From Dromiciops gliroides (lineage: Eukaryota; Chordata; Mammalia; Microbiotheria; Microbiotheriidae): DNA of 64,000 nucleotides. The position numbers and the translations under genes were made by a program. The stretch spans positions 56,432,492-56,496,491 of the forward strand of contig NC_057867.1 of NCBI RefSeq assembly GCF_019393635.1, given 5' to 3'. Positions 11,573 to 22,319 of the stretch are shown here, one piece after another. The first letter of the stretch is position 1. Every line of letters starts with the position of its first letter. A model generated the notes under the pieces. That model was not told where the DNA came from and searched no databases. It was given only the letters and a program-made list of their open reading frames with translations.

Positions 11573-12349
11573 TTTTGAAGTCAGGTCTTACCCAGTTTCA
11601 GGACCCCTCATACCACTTCTTAGCCACCTCCATGCCATCTACTTCCCTCCCCCTCTCTAATGCATTCTTGATCTGGAGTGTTGGGGGCTTTGTGTTGAAC
11701 TGGAAATTCTCCCTCCTGCTTCACTTTCAGCTCTCTTACTCATTTTAGAGCATTTTCAGTCAACTGGCTGCACTCTCATCCCCAAATCCTCACAAAGCAC
11801 TGACCATTTGATGATCATCATCCTAATCATCCCATTGCTTCCAGCAAATCTAACCCCGTATCTCATCTTGGATCATTTGATCCCACTTCTGGGTTTATGA
11901 CTTCCAATCCATTGGTCCCCTTAACATTCCTTTATCCACTCCCTATCCCACCTGGAGGGGCACCAAGGTGTCCAACACTGCATGGCAGTCCATACCATTT
12001 TGTTTCCCATTGAATGCTGGAGTGTCCTGCCCACTTGAGCTGCTTTTCCTGCACCTCTCTGATTTTCCTGCCTTCCCAGCTGCTCCCCGTCAGCCTTTTG
12101 ATACAGCTTGAGTTCATCATTCATTCTTGCTCCCTCCTTCCTCTTTGCTGTTCCTTTCCTCCCTCACCCCATATCTGCTCATGATGACATCTTCACTTGC
12201 AGAAAGGCTGGCTCCCTCCCCCAAGGGCTTGTAGGTCAGCTGAGACAGTGCAGAGGTGTGCCCTGTGGTCCTCTTCTAGGACCCTGAAAAATGTGGTTGA
12301 CTATTAATCCTTTGTGTCCCACTGTCCACTGTACTTGGGTAGCAGATTG

Positions 12350-12500
12350 ATGAAGTGAACATAGGAGCTGACTTTGGAAATAGAAAGACCTGGGTTCAAT
12401 TCCTGCCTTTGATACATGCTAGTTGTGTGACCATGGGTAAGTCACTTAACCTTAGTGTCCCCAGACAGCTCTCTAAGGGGATAAGTTGATCACCATCATA
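12350..12500 (+). mobile_element. Marsupial MIR-related SINE
   Basis: GAAAGACCTGGGTTCAATTC, GTTGTGTGACCATGGG and the family-specific tail CCAGACAGCTCTCTAAGG. This tail also occurs in the copies at 41030 and 50735. Confidence 0.7.
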
Positions 12501-13030
12501 AGAGGAAGTTTTGATACTTAATCACAACTATAAAATCAGAAAATGTGCCTCACTTTCCAAGTTCGTATTCCTAATAACACTATCTTCATGATTATTTTTA
12601 CTGGAGAATCTGATTCAGCCTCCTGTGACCTGGTGTTCAGACTGTTCTAAGCCAAAGATGACAGGCCTCTTAGGGTTGATGGAGGGATGAAAGAAGTCAG
12701 TCCCCTCTACCTGTAAATGTTTTCCTCCTCCATAGCTTTGGAGGAGATTCTGTTGTGAATCCAGAATTTGGAAAATTATGCTCATTAGTAATACTGAAAT
12801 ACTCCTAATGTTTCAGTAGTCCTAGAGCCCAAGGCCAAATCAAAATCCAGGAAAGGGGGAGAATGACTTCAAATCTAGCTTTGGGAGCAAGTTAAAAAGA
12901 ACCTTTCTGTTCAAACTGAGGAAAAAATTCTAGTTTTGGGATTGGACTAAGCAGTAAGTAGTTCAGGATTGGGATTTAGGATCTTGTCATTTGTTTACCT
13001 TGAAAACCTACTCTCCTATTTTAATTATTT

Positions 13031-13183
13031 TTGTTTTTGTTTTTTGTTTTTGTGGGGCAATGAGGGTTAAGTGACTTCAGGGTCACACAGCTAGTAAGTG
13101 TCAAGTGTTTGAGGCTGGATTTGAACTCAGGACCTCCTGAATCCAGGGCCAGTGTTTTATCCACTGAGCCACCTAGCTGCCCA
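13031..13183 (-). mobile_element. Young marsupial SINE, antisense
   Basis: T/G-rich 3' end at the left, GGGTCACACAGCTAGTAAG in the middle and GAGCCACCTAGCTGCCC at the right. The flanking sequences CTATTTTAATTATTTTT and CTATTTAAATTTTTCAT resemble a decayed target-site duplication. Confidence 0.8.
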
Positions 13184-13489
13184 CTATTTAAATTTTTCAT
13201 ATTGTTTTAGTTAATTATTTTATTTGGGGAATGGGAGGTAGGGCTGGGCTTTTAAAAATGTCATCAGTGTAGGGAACTACCCACATTAGCTGACATACTG
13301 ACGAGCAATTGTCCTGCATTTCTTGTCTTGAAGAGGGAGGTCAATGCCTGGGACCCTGAGGGGGTTTTAACTTGCCCATGTTCCCACAGCCAGTATGTGC
13401 CAGAGGGAGTGAATGGATCTGGATGTGCCTGACTCCAAGGCCAGCCACTGTTCCTCTGCAGCATACTGAAGGGAAGGGTCTCCTCTGTG

Positions 13490-13570
13490 CCAGCCACTGT
13501 GCTAAACACTGATACGATTATTACTTCATTTGATCTTTATAACAACTCTGAAAGGTGGGTGCTGCTGCCC
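13490..13570 (-). mobile_element. MIR SINE fragment, antisense
   Basis: CACTGTGCTAAACACTGAT followed by TCTTTATAACAACTCTGAAA and GGTGGGTGCTG is the antisense 3' portion of MIR. It breaks off before the core. Confidence 0.6.
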
Positions 13571-14124
13571 AACTCTTTGAAGAACTAATTTTATTTTTAG
13601 GTGGTTTGTGTATCGGGCAGGGAGACACCTTGATTCACCTGCTGGCTTATACCAAGTGCAGGCCAAGGCTCTGAGAAGAGAAAGCAGGGTGTCTGTGTCT
13701 GCCCCAAACCTGCGAAGTGAACTTAGAATGAGAAGCTCACAGCAGTACTGCACACCTAGAGGGGAGAGACCAACCTGGGAGCTGTCCAGCTTCCTCCCTC
13801 CTGGTCTCTCCCTTTCCCTTTTCCTCTCTCCCCTCCTTCAACTTCTTCTAGCCTCAGCCCCTCTTCCATTTATACCTCTTCCCTTTTGCCCCTAAGTCTT
13901 TTTGTCCTTTCTCTTACACTCCTCCTCCCTCTCATCTTTTCTTCTCCTTCCCTTTCCTCTGTTCCCCCACCCTTTATTTTTCCTTCCCTCTTCCCTTTTC
14001 ATCATTTACTCTACTCCACTTCCCTTCCTCCTTGATGTACTCCATCCTTTTTTCTCCTTCCATCTCTTAATTTATCTTACTCCCCACCCTCCACTATTTT
14101 TTCCTCCCCACTTTTCTCAAGCAT

Positions 14125-14325
14125 CAGGGAATGCTGAATCCTATAGTGGAAAGAACAGTGGCCCTGGAGTTAGGGGACCCGGGGTTAAAATCCCACCTTA
14201 TTACCTGTGTCACCTTGGTAAAGTCACTTAATTTTCATGGGTTTCAATGGCATCTTCTGTATAAGGAAAAGGTTGGATTAGTTAGTCCCTAAGGTCCCTT
14301 CCAGTTTTAAAGTCTAATGGTATGA
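14125..14325 (+). mobile_element. THER1 SINE
   Basis: CCTATAGTGGAAAGAACAG, GGGGTTAAAATCCCACC, GTCACCTTGGTAAAGTCAC and the tail CCCTTCCAGTTTTAAAGTC. Full-length-like and on the plus strand. Confidence 0.7.
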
Positions 14326-14394
14326 TCATCTCCTCCTCTCTCTTGCTTCCTTCCTATACTCCCCTTTGCTTCTGTCCCCAAACCCTGAGAAATC

Positions 14395-14580
14395 CTTTAA
14401 TAGAAAGAAGAATGGCAAAGGAGTCAGATGACCTGGATCCCAATGATATCTTTGACCTTTTCTACCCGGGTGACACTGGGCAAGTCTCTTAACTTTTCTG
14501 GGCTTGACATCCATCCTCAATAAAATGAGAGGGTAATAATAGAAGGGCCCTAAGGTCTTGACCACCTCTAAATTATCCCT
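14395..14580 (+). mobile_element. THER1 SINE
   Basis: AATGGCAAAGGAGTCAGATG, GACACTGGGCAAGTCTCTTA and CAATAAAATGAGAGGGTAAT. The second of four regularly spaced copies. Confidence 0.65.
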
Positions 14581-14714
14581 TCTCCTTTCTCCATCATTTA
14601 CTCACCCTCACTCCCACTCTTTCCCTCCCCACCCTTTCATTTATCCTCCCTTCAGCCTTCTTTCCTTTACCCACACTTCCCTGGATTGTTTCCTCCTTGC
14701 TTTATCTTGAAAGA

Positions 14715-14920
14715 ATGAGAAGATGCAGACTCCTGTAATGGAAAGAGCAGAACCTTTGAAGTCAGAAGACCCGGATTCAAATCCCATCTCTTACCATTAC
14801 TAGATGTGTGATTCCAGTCAATTCACTGAACTTCCCTGGTCTTCAGTTCCATTTTCTGTCAATGAGAGGGTTGGTCCAGGTTGCCTCTGAGGGCTGTTCT
14901 ACCTCTCAGTTTGTGATCTT
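14715..14920 (+). mobile_element. THER1 SINE
   Basis: CCTGTAATGGAAAGAGCAG, AGACCCGGATTCAAATCCC, TTTTCTGTCAATGAGAGGG and GGTTGGTCCAGGTTGCCTC. The third copy of the series. Confidence 0.7.
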
Positions 14921-15049
14921 CCCATTTCTCTTCCCTCCTTTCTACTCCTCTTCCTTCCCGTTTTTATTACTCTCCTTCCCTCTTCATTAACCCTCATCAT
15001 CTCCCCTTCTCTTCTCTACCTTTCCTCCCCCTCTGCTGCCAGTTACTGG

Positions 15050-15250
15050 GATTGTTCCACAGGCCTTGGAAACAGAAATGTTGTCCTAGGTAACCTTAGG
15101 GGTCAGAGATCCTGTGTTCAAATGATGGCTCTGCCACTGAATTAATGTCCATGTGATCCAGACCTTAGCTCTCCTGGCTTAGTTTCCTCATCTGTAAAAT
15201 GAAAATCAGGAATGTTCAGGACTAAAGGAGTTGGGCCAGAATAAAGCTTA
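15050..15250 (+). mobile_element. MIR/THER1 SINE, diverged
   Basis: AGATCCTGTGTTCAAATGATG and GGCTCTGCCACTGAATTAA, then CCTCATCTGTAAAATG. The fourth copy of the series and the most diverged at its head. Confidence 0.6.
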
Positions 15251-15514
15251 GAGGCTTCCTCTTATCCAACTCTCTTATTTGGGGGAATATTGTTTTGGGA
15301 CTAGGGGAGGGCCCAAGCCTAAGATTTCATCCCTTAGTCTATTGCAGCTTTGCAATATATCGGTTATTTAAATGCTGAGAGAGTAGCTTGGGGGAGGTGA
15401 AAAGTGAAATCCTCTGCCCAAAGTCAAAAGTCAGCAGTTATCAGAGACAGACTTTTGAATCCATATTTTGTTTTGCTTCAAGGATTATTGCTTTATCTAG
15501 TATATTGCTCTGCA

Positions 15515-15675
15515 TCAATAACTCTAACTTTGCAGATGAAGAAACTGAGGCCTGGAGAGGGGAAACAACTTGCCCAAAGTCACACAGGTATTTTAGGGGC
15601 AAATCTGGGAATTGAACCAAGTGCCTGTAAGCCCCAATCCTATCCATGCTCTTTCTACTTCACCTTGCTGCCTTC
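15515..15675 (-). mobile_element. MIR SINE, antisense
   Basis: GCAGATGAAGAAACTGAGGC, CTTGCCCAAAGTCACACAG and GAATTGAACCAAGTGCC in antisense order. The overlapping 75-104-residue frames owe their length to this repeat. Confidence 0.7.
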
Positions 15676-15959
15676 CACATGTATTAAACAAGTGTGCCCT
15701 TTGCGGAAACAGAGATGATTTTACTAATACAGCTTCAGTAGAGCTGCCTTTGGAGACATTTTCCCAATGGATTGTTTCTTGATCCATTCCACTCTCAGAC
15801 TTCACTTCCTTCAGGACCTGGGGGAAAAATAGTTGGGATCAGAGTGAGGAATGTGGCCATGGCAGGAAGCAAAGCTAGGTGGTCCCTGGGCCTTCCTCCC
15901 CTTGACTTCATCATCTCTGCACTCTCTCTGCCCTGCCTGAGCCTCAGCCTTTCCTAGAA

Positions 15960-16330
15960 TCCTGGGCTGTCAGAGCTGAAGGGCCCTTTAGATCCCAACT
16001 GGCCCTGTGCCCTCCTTTTCTAGGGAGGACACTGAGGCCCAGAGAAAGGGCCAGTGACAGCAGCAGAGGTGACACTAGAAGCCATAGTATGCTGAGGGAG
16101 GCTGCTTGCTATATCACACAGGCCAGGAGGAGGACAGCTGGTTGTGGGGGAGGTGTGCCCACAGTCAGAGCAGATGAAGGCCTGGGGCAGCCCCTTGTGT
16201 GGGGAGGGGGGGGGGTCAGATGTCAGGTGTTTATCCATGCGGGCCTGCCCCTGGGCCCATCCCTGTCACCCTGGCCTCTGATTGGTGAGCCTTCCTTCTC
16301 CTTACCTGGCCAGGTTCTCCAGGCCGCCAC
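15960..16330. repeat. Local duplication, copy III (short)
   Basis: A third, shorter relative of copies I and II: GGAGGACACTGAGGCCCAG, GAGGAGGACAGCTGGTTG, GAGGTGTGCCCACAGTCAGA and TCAGGTGTTTATCC align with 17660-17870 and with 11190-11370. Its left edge overlaps an antisense THER1-like segment, so part of the similarity is repeat-derived. The GTGTGCCC part is not SINE. Confidence 0.65.
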
Positions 16331-16339
16331 GGTTCTTTG

Positions 16340-16815
16340 CTGTCACCTCCATGCCATGCTCACCTCTTCTTTCCTCTCCCAAATTGTAGCCTAGAAAGGA
16401 AGGAGACAAGCTCCCAACAGTCCCTCCCAACAGGGTCAGAGCCCTGGAGGTGTCCAGGTTCTTGTGTAGACTTCTCTGCTCAGCCTGTGCCTTCTCCTGC
16501 CTCCCTTCTCTCTACCCTCCCCTGCCCTTCTCCCTTCCTCTCCCACCTGTTCTCAGACTGGTCTCTCTCCTCCTTTGTAGCCATCCGCCTTTTCTCCCCT
16601 TCATTGTCTTCCTTTGTTCCCCATCGCCTTCTTTCCTCCTCAAACCCATCCTTTCTTCAAACTGCCTTTTCACTCCCCTCCTGTCTTCTTCCTGCCCCCT
16701 CTTCTGTCCCTTTCCCTCTCCTCCTCCTCCTCCTCCTCCAGGTCCTCACCTCCACTTCCCTCTTAGCCCTTTCTCCCAGCCCTCTCCTCTTCTCCCCGGC
16801 CCTTTCACTCCTCTT
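16340..16815. repeat. Pyrimidine-rich low-complexity tract
   Basis: CTCCCTTCCTCTCCC-type sequence, including a CTC triplet run near 16719-16739. The 164- and 123-residue plus-strand frames here are leucine/proline/serine-rich only because the strand is almost all C and T. No conserved motif is visible and I do not call a gene. Confidence 0.6.
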
Positions 16816-17000
16816 ATATAGGAGATGGTAGTTTCCCTACAGGAAAGAACAGAGTCTTGGGAGTCTGAGGATTGGGTTCAAATCCTGTCTTTGATTTGAC
16901 TACCTGTATCATCCCTGGGACAGCACTTTAACTTTCCTGGGTTTCAGTTTCATCTCCTATAAAAGAAGGAAGACCCCTTCCAGTTCCAAGTTTATGATCT
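16815..17000 (+). mobile_element. THER1 SINE
   Basis: CTACAGGAAAGAACAGAGTC, GGGTTCAAATCCTGTCTTTG and CCCCTTCCAGTTCCAAGTT. It is followed by the same CTCCTCCTCTTCCCCTCT motif seen after the 14.1 kb copy. Confidence 0.65.
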
Positions 17001-17094
17001 TATTATCTCCTCCTCTTCCCCTCTCAGGCCTTCTCTTCCCCCTTTCTTTCTCCCTTCCCCAAAGACCTTCTACACACACAGGCAATCACGCCCT

Positions 17095-17152
17095 CAGAGA
17101 GAGAGAGAGACAGAGAGACAGAGAGACAGAGAGAGAGAGAGAGACACACACT
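17095..17152. repeat. (GA)n/(GACA)n microsatellite
   Basis: GAGAGAGAGAGACAGAGAGA and similar purine alternation with interspersed CA steps. No motif beyond that. Confidence 0.9.
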
Positions 17153-17264
17153 GAGACTCTTTGACTGGCACACTTCCAGTAGAGCATCATTTCCCCCAAA
17201 TCCTTTTCCTGATCCATCCCACTCTCACACCTGGTCCCCTTCACAATCATTTATGTGCATTTTA

Positions 17265-17350
17265 TAAGTGGTGTGTGTGTGCATGCACTTGTATGTGTGT
17301 ATACTCATGTGTGTGCACACATGTGTATATGTACATGTGTGCGTGTGTAA
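17265..17350. repeat. Imperfect (TG)n microsatellite
   Basis: GTGTGTGTGTGCATGCACTT and onward, an interrupted TG/CA tract with Z-DNA-type alternation. The overlapping cysteine/threonine-rich frames on both strands come from this repeat. Confidence 0.85.
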
Positions 17351-18475
17351 GGGACACATGAGCACAGGATGAAGCAGAGCTTCCTGGGCCCTCCTTGGCT
17401 CGTTCATGTCTGCCTTCTCATCCTACTGACTAGAGTCAGACATGCTCAGAGCTGAATCAGCTTTTCCAAGACCACCCAGTCCAGAGTTATTACTCTGGGA
17501 CATTGGATGGAAAACACCCCATGTTTACATTCCCTATGTGCTAACTAACATTGAGCATTGCCTTCCATTGCTCCAGAATGTTCAGGGAAGGGCGCCGTGG
17601 GCTTCACCAGAATGTTGCAGGGGTCCCTTCTACAATAAAGGTCCCTTCCCATCTTACAGGGGAGGACACTGAGGCCCAGACAAGGGACCAGTGCCACTTA
17701 GCAGCAGAGCTGACAAGAGACCCCAGGGCCCCTCACCCCCTCATGCCCTTTGGGGAGAGGACAGCTGGTAGGAGGGCAGGTGTGCCCAGAGTCAGAGCAG
17801 GTGAAGGGTCGGGGCGGCCCTGTGTGGGGAGGGAGTTTGGAATTCAGGTGTTTGTGAGTCCAGGCCTGTCCCTGGATTCTCTTCCTGATGACCCTGAGCT
17901 GTGGCGGCTTGGCCATCACCCTAGGAGCCTCGTCGGGGTCAAGGTGGCCCTTTCTTTTGTCCAAACGAGAATTTCTCCTTCACGCTTCAAATTCTGTCCT
18001 TTGGGTCTTTTGGGGAGGGGCTGCCCTCCTGCCCCTTCCCCACAAAGGCCCTGACTTCATTAATGATCAGTTCTGATACTTGGTCAGAAGGGTCCACTAC
18101 AGACACCAATGTGACATCAGAGATTTATTCCATTCCTCCCACGAGATCTAACCCTCTGTCTCTTCCTAGATCATCTGACACCCCCCCCCTCCAATGTGGT
18201 TCAAGGATGCCACAGCACTAGCCCCACTAAAAGCCTCACTTGTCCCCAATCCCCATCGCCCTCCAAGGAAGGGACGATGAGGAGTCCAGCTCTGAACAGG
18301 AGTTCAGGGTTGTCTGCAGCATCCTCTCCACTTTTGATTGGCTTGTCCTCTTTTCCTGATTCTTCTGCCATCCCAGCAGCTCCTAGTCAGACCTTTGACC
18401 TAGCTTGACCTCACCATCCCTCTAGGTCCCCCCTTTCTCCTCGGTGTCCCTCCCCTACCATATCTGCTTATGGTG

Positions 18476-19304
18476 GCACCTTTACTCTCTCTTTCAAAAA
18501 ATATTAAACTTTTTTAGTTATAGTTTTGGGTTCTACTTTTTATCCCTCCTTCCCTCCCTCCCCTCCCCCTTTTACCTGAGGTGGTAAGCAATCAGATATG
18601 GGTTATACATGTGCAATTATGTAAAACATTACCATATTAGTAATTTTGTACAAGAAAACTTGAATAAAAGAAAAAAATGAAAGAAAGTGAAAAATAGAAT
18701 GCTTCAGTTTGTGTTCAATCAACATCAGTTTCGTCTTTGGAAGTGGATAGTATGTTTCATCAATAGTCCTTTCGAATTGTCTTGGATCATTGTATTGTTG
18801 AGAATAGTTAAGTCATTCACAGTTCTTCATCAAACAATATTGCTGTCCCTGTGCACAATGTGCTCCAGGTTCTGCTCACATCACTATACATCAGTTCATA
18901 CAAGTCTTCCCAGGCCTTTCTGAAACCATACTGCTTGTCATTTCTTATAGCACAATCATATTCCATCACCATCATATACCACAGCTTGTTTAGCCATTTC
19001 CCAATCGATGGGAATTCTCTTGATTTCACTTCTTAGCCACCACAAAAAGCTGCTATAAATGTTTTTGTACAAATAGGTCTTTTTCTCTTTTGGGATATAC
19101 ACCCAGCACTGGTATTGCTGGACCAAGCAGTATGCACAGTTTTATTGCCCTTTGGGCATAGTTCCAAATTGCTCTCCAGAATGGTTGGATCTCTTCACAA
19201 CTCCACCAACAGTGGATTAGCGTCCCAGCTTTCCCACATCCCCTCCAATATCCAGTGTTTTCCATTTTTGTTATATTTGCCACTCTGATAGCACCTTCAC
19301 TCTC
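18476..19304 (-). mobile_element. 5'-truncated L1 LINE with ORF2 C-terminus
   Basis: The L1 is 18491-19290, bracketed by GCACCTTTACTCTCT and GCACCTTCACTCTC (target-site duplication). On the minus strand it encodes recognisable ORF2 C-terminal pieces: GTLIHCWWSCEEIQPFW and PAIPVLGVYPKREKDLF (19283-19053), then WLNKLWYMMVMEYDCAIRND (19029-18817). The frames are broken. About 800 bp is left of a roughly 6 kb element. Confidence 0.9.
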
Positions 19305-19619
19305 AAGGCTGCTGGCTCCATCCCCCAGGGGTTTATAGGTCAGCCAAGGCAGCTCAGAGGTGAGCCCTGTGGTCCCTGTCTCGGGCCTTTGCCATGGTAG
19401 CTGACTGCTGATCCTTGTGCTCTGCTGTCCAGTGGTGGGCCGGATCAGCTGCTATACAGTTAACTAGAATCAGCATATTCTTCCTTTCCAAGTTGTTGCT
19501 TCTGTTCTGGTTCTTTATTGTTACTGGGGCCTCCTGAGTCCAGGGTGCAGCCTGGGGGCCAGCCAGCCAGTCTGCTGTATGGCCATGGACATGAGACTTC
19601 TGAGGGCTAGTGTAGGAAT

Positions 19620-19750
19620 GAATGGCAGGAAAAGCCTTTATGAAGCACCACTCGATGTCACACTGTGCTAAGGGCTGGAGATGCCCATAGGAAAGCTGCT
19701 CCCTGCTCTCCAGAAGCTTACACCTGAATGGGTGAGACAACATATAGAGG
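19620..19750 (-). mobile_element. L2-clade LINE 3' end fragment
   Basis: CTTTATGAAGCACCACTCG, CACTGTGCTAAGGGCTGG and TCCAGAAGCTTACACCTGA are the antisense L2 3' end. It lies inside local-duplication copy II. Confidence 0.6.
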
Positions 19751-20069
19751 AAAGTTTAGCCATCAGGTAGATGCAAAGGCCTTTCTAGGCCTGAAAGGGA
19801 ACCGGTGGGTCCCAGAATGAGGCCCCTGGGGCTTTAGGGTTCTGGACAAGGTCATAGGGAGAGGCTGGGAGGTTGTAGGGGGCAGAGTCGGGGCAGAGTC
19901 TGGGCAGGCTAAGGCCTGAAGAATGGCCCCCTCCCCGGGCAGAACTTTTTGTCCTTAGCTTTTGGGGAGGAGGGAGGTCCTTCCTCCCTTTTGTTAAGTT
20001 GGGAGAATCAGGCTCCTCAGTAATATTGTAGTAGTATTAACTTGTGTTTCAAAAATCTTGGATATTTCA

Positions 20070-21430
20070 GTAAGGTGGGGGGGGGCGGAGGAGGGATGAC
20101 TTTGTCCAGCAAGGGGCCTGAGGAGTGTTTTGGGGTGTGGCTAACTTTGCCCAGCAAACGGTAAAGGGTGTGGGGGGCTTATGTTAGAGAACAGGGGCCT
20201 GAGAGGTGGGTTGGGGGTGACTACCCAGTATGGGGCCTGTGGAGGGGTTGGGATGCTAACTTTGCCCAGCAGGAGGGCCTGAGGTTGGTGGTGGGGACTA
20301 ACTTTGCCCCACAACGGGCATGAGGGGGTGGAGGGCTTACATTAGAAAACAGGGGTCTGAGGTAGGGTTGGGGGTGACTTTGTCCAGCAGCAGGGTCCTG
20401 CAGAAGTGTTGGGGGGAGACTAAATTTGCTTAGCACATGGTCTGAGGGGGGTTTGGGGGGTGACTTTGCTCAGAATGGGGGTTTCAGATGGCATTAGTGG
20501 GGCTCACTTTGCCCCGAGGCAGGGTTGGGGGGGGGGCTAACTTTGCTCAACAGTGGCCTAAGGGGGCTAGCTTTGGCCAGCAGTGGCCCTGAGGAGTATT
20601 AGGGGGTGGTTTGCCCAGCAGGGGGGCCTGAGGAGGGGTTGGAGGGAATTTATTCAGCCAGGAGCCCTGAGGGAGGTATGGGGTCTAACTTTATCCAGCA
20701 GAGGGCCTGGGGGGGAATTTGGAGGGGTGACTTGCCAAGCAGTGGGGCTTGAGGTTTTGATGGGACTAACTTTACCCAAAAGTGGCTTCATGAGCAGTTG
20801 GGAGGGCAAACGTGGCTCAGTAGGAAGCCTCAAGGGTGTTGGGGAGACTAACTGCCCAGCATGAGCCCTAAGGAGGCCACCATTAACCAGCAGGGGGCCT
20901 CAGGAAGGGTTGGGGAGTCTAACTTTGCCTAGCAAGTGGGGTCTGAGCAGGAATTAAGGGGGACTTACTTTGCTTAGGAGGGTAACTTTGTCCAGCATAG
21001 GTCTTGAGGAGAGGCTAGGGGATGACTTTGTCCAGCAGGGGAGGTGTTGGGGGGAAGAGCTCACTTTACCTAGCAGGTTGCTAGAGGAAGGGCTGGGGGG
21101 CTAATTTTGGACAGCAGGGAGCCTTGGGAGCCCAGCATGTGGCCTCAGGAGGGGTTGGTGGGATGATTTTGACCAACAGGGGGTCCTGAGGAAGGGTTGG
21201 GGGACTCACTTTGTCCAGGAGGGGGTCTGAGATGGGGTTGGGGTGTGCTTTTGCCCAGTAGGAGTCCTTAGGAGGGTTTGGGGGCTAACTTTTTCCAGCA
21301 GGGGCCCTAAGGGGACTACCATTGCCCAGCAGAGGGCCTTAGGAAGGGTTGGGAGGGGTTGCCTTTTCCCAGCAGGGGGCCTGAGGTGGGGCTGGGAAAG
21401 GCTCCTTTTGCTCAGCAGGGGGCCTGACTT
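20070..21430. repeat. G-rich degenerate tandem repeat, about 40-bp unit
   Basis: About thirty imperfect units joining CTAACTTTGCCCAGCAGG with GGCCTGAGGAGGGGTTGGGG. The unit length drifts between about 35 and 50 bp. Each unit carries several runs of three or more G, so the plus strand is a dense field of possible G-quadruplexes. It begins right at the end of local-duplication copy II and has no counterpart after copy I. The plus frames of 93 and 75 residues are repeat translations. Confidence 0.9.
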
Positions 21431-21479
21431 TAAACTGAATCTAAACTGCCCAGAATTGACACTGAATTAGAATAGTGAG

Positions 21480-22060
21480 ATCCTGTGACAAAGGCCTCCT
21501 TGCTGTTTCTAGCACCTGAGTGAAATCACTGGCCCTCCTCCATCCAGGAATTTTCTCCCTCCTTATCTGTACCTTATCCTTCCTTTCCTGGTGCTCCTTA
21601 ATGCTAGTTCCTTCCTTATGTGGAGGATCTCCCATTTACTCTGTTGGTATGTAGTCATCTGTGTGTTGTCTCACTGGTTAGACTGTAAGGTCCCTGAGGG
21701 CAGGCACTCTTTCTGCCTTTCTTTGCTTGCCCAGAGCACACAGCACAGCGTCTGGCACTTCTGTTGTTCACTTGTGCCTGACTCTTCATGACCCCATGGT
21801 CCATAGCTTGCCAGTGGTATCCATGGGGTTTTCTTGGCAAAGATACTGAGGTGGTTTGCCATTTCCTTTTCCTGCAGATTAAGGCAATAGAAGTTGAGTG
21901 ACTTGCCCAGGGTCACACAGCTAGTGAGTGTCTGAGGCTGGATTTGAACTCAGGCCTTCCTGACTCCAGGCACAGTGCTCTACCCACTGAGCCATCTAGC
22001 TGCCTCTGCCTGGTACTTAGGCACCTAATTTAGATTGTTGACTTGAAAGAAGTCTTTTTC
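21480..22060 (+). mobile_element. L2 LINE 3' end, split by a SINE
   Basis: The plus-strand L2 3' end runs through CTGTAAGGTCCCTGAGGGC and GCACACAGCACAGCGTCTGG. It is interrupted by the SINE at 21761-22007 and resumes with CTGGTACTTAGGCACC. Confidence 0.7.
21750..22018 (-). mobile_element. Long-form marsupial SINE, antisense
   Basis: The element is 21761-22007. From its 3' end it shows TGTTGTTCACTTGTGCCTG, GGGGTTTTCTTGGCAAAG, TGGTTTGCCATTTCC and GGTCACACAGCTAGTGAG, ending in GAGCCATCTAGCTGCC. The flanks GTCTGGCACTT and GCCTGGTACTT are a slightly decayed duplication. Confidence 0.85.
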
Positions 22061-22319
22061 ACTTTAAACCTAGAAACTGAAGCAGGGACTGAGTGGTTAT
22101 TGGTAACACTGAAGGACTGGAGAATAGAACTAGCTGTCTCTGCACTCTTTTCTCTCAAAACCCTGCTCCTTTAGTACTTTTCACTTATTAATGCTGCTTA
22201 ATTTTGTTGGGGAGGGGGTTGAGGAGAGCACCTAGGGCCTGTAATTTCAACAGTTCAGGGAACTCCAGGTGTGAAATCTCCCTTCAGTGAGGCAGATGAA
22301 CTTATCTGCTTTGTTGTCT

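Larger units (their letters stand above)
11180..12830. repeat. Local duplication, copy I
   Basis: Non-coding block that matches 17640-20060 in the same order and orientation. Paired words include GGGAGGCTACTTGCACTACT with the matching part of the 16.1 kb copy, CAAATCTAACCCCGTATCTC with GAGATCTAACCCTCTGTCTC, and CATATCTGCTCATGATG with CATATCTGCTTATGGTG. Copy I carries its own SINE at 11413-11561 that the others lack. Similarity is moderate, so the duplication is old. No coding function is seen; the many short frames here match nothing. Confidence 0.7.
13780..15060 (+). repeat. Pyrimidine-rich region with regularly spaced SINEs
   Basis: The plus strand is dominated by CTCCCTTCCT-type runs. Embedded in it are plus-strand THER1/MIR copies at about 14125-14325, 14395-14580, 14715-14920 and (just beyond) 15050-15250, spaced 265-340 bp apart. 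Between them lie similar TCTCCTCCTCT/TTCCCTCC stretches. It looks like an old tandem amplification of a SINE plus pyrimidine-tract unit. The open frames of 95-109 residues are proline/leucine/serine low complexity, not genes. Confidence 0.55.
17640..20060. repeat. Local duplication, copy II
   Basis: The longest copy of the duplicated block, matching 11180-12830 in order. Its two halves are split by an L1 at 18491-19290. After the L1 it resumes with GCTGCTGGCTCCATCCCCC and GTTTATAGGTCAGCC, matching 12205-12240. A GGCTCCTCAGTAATATTG segment near 20010 corresponds to TGCTCATTAGTAATACTG near 12780. It is GC-richer than copy I. The 129- and 167-residue frames here match nothing known. Confidence 0.7.

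Noticed and set aside
16337-16831. 164- and 123-residue overlapping plus-strand frames
   Set aside because: Both are produced by a pyrimidine-rich tract; no motif, domain or splice context.
20070-21430. CRISPR-like array
   Set aside because: Direct repeats are degenerate and contiguous without unique spacers, and the host is a mammal.
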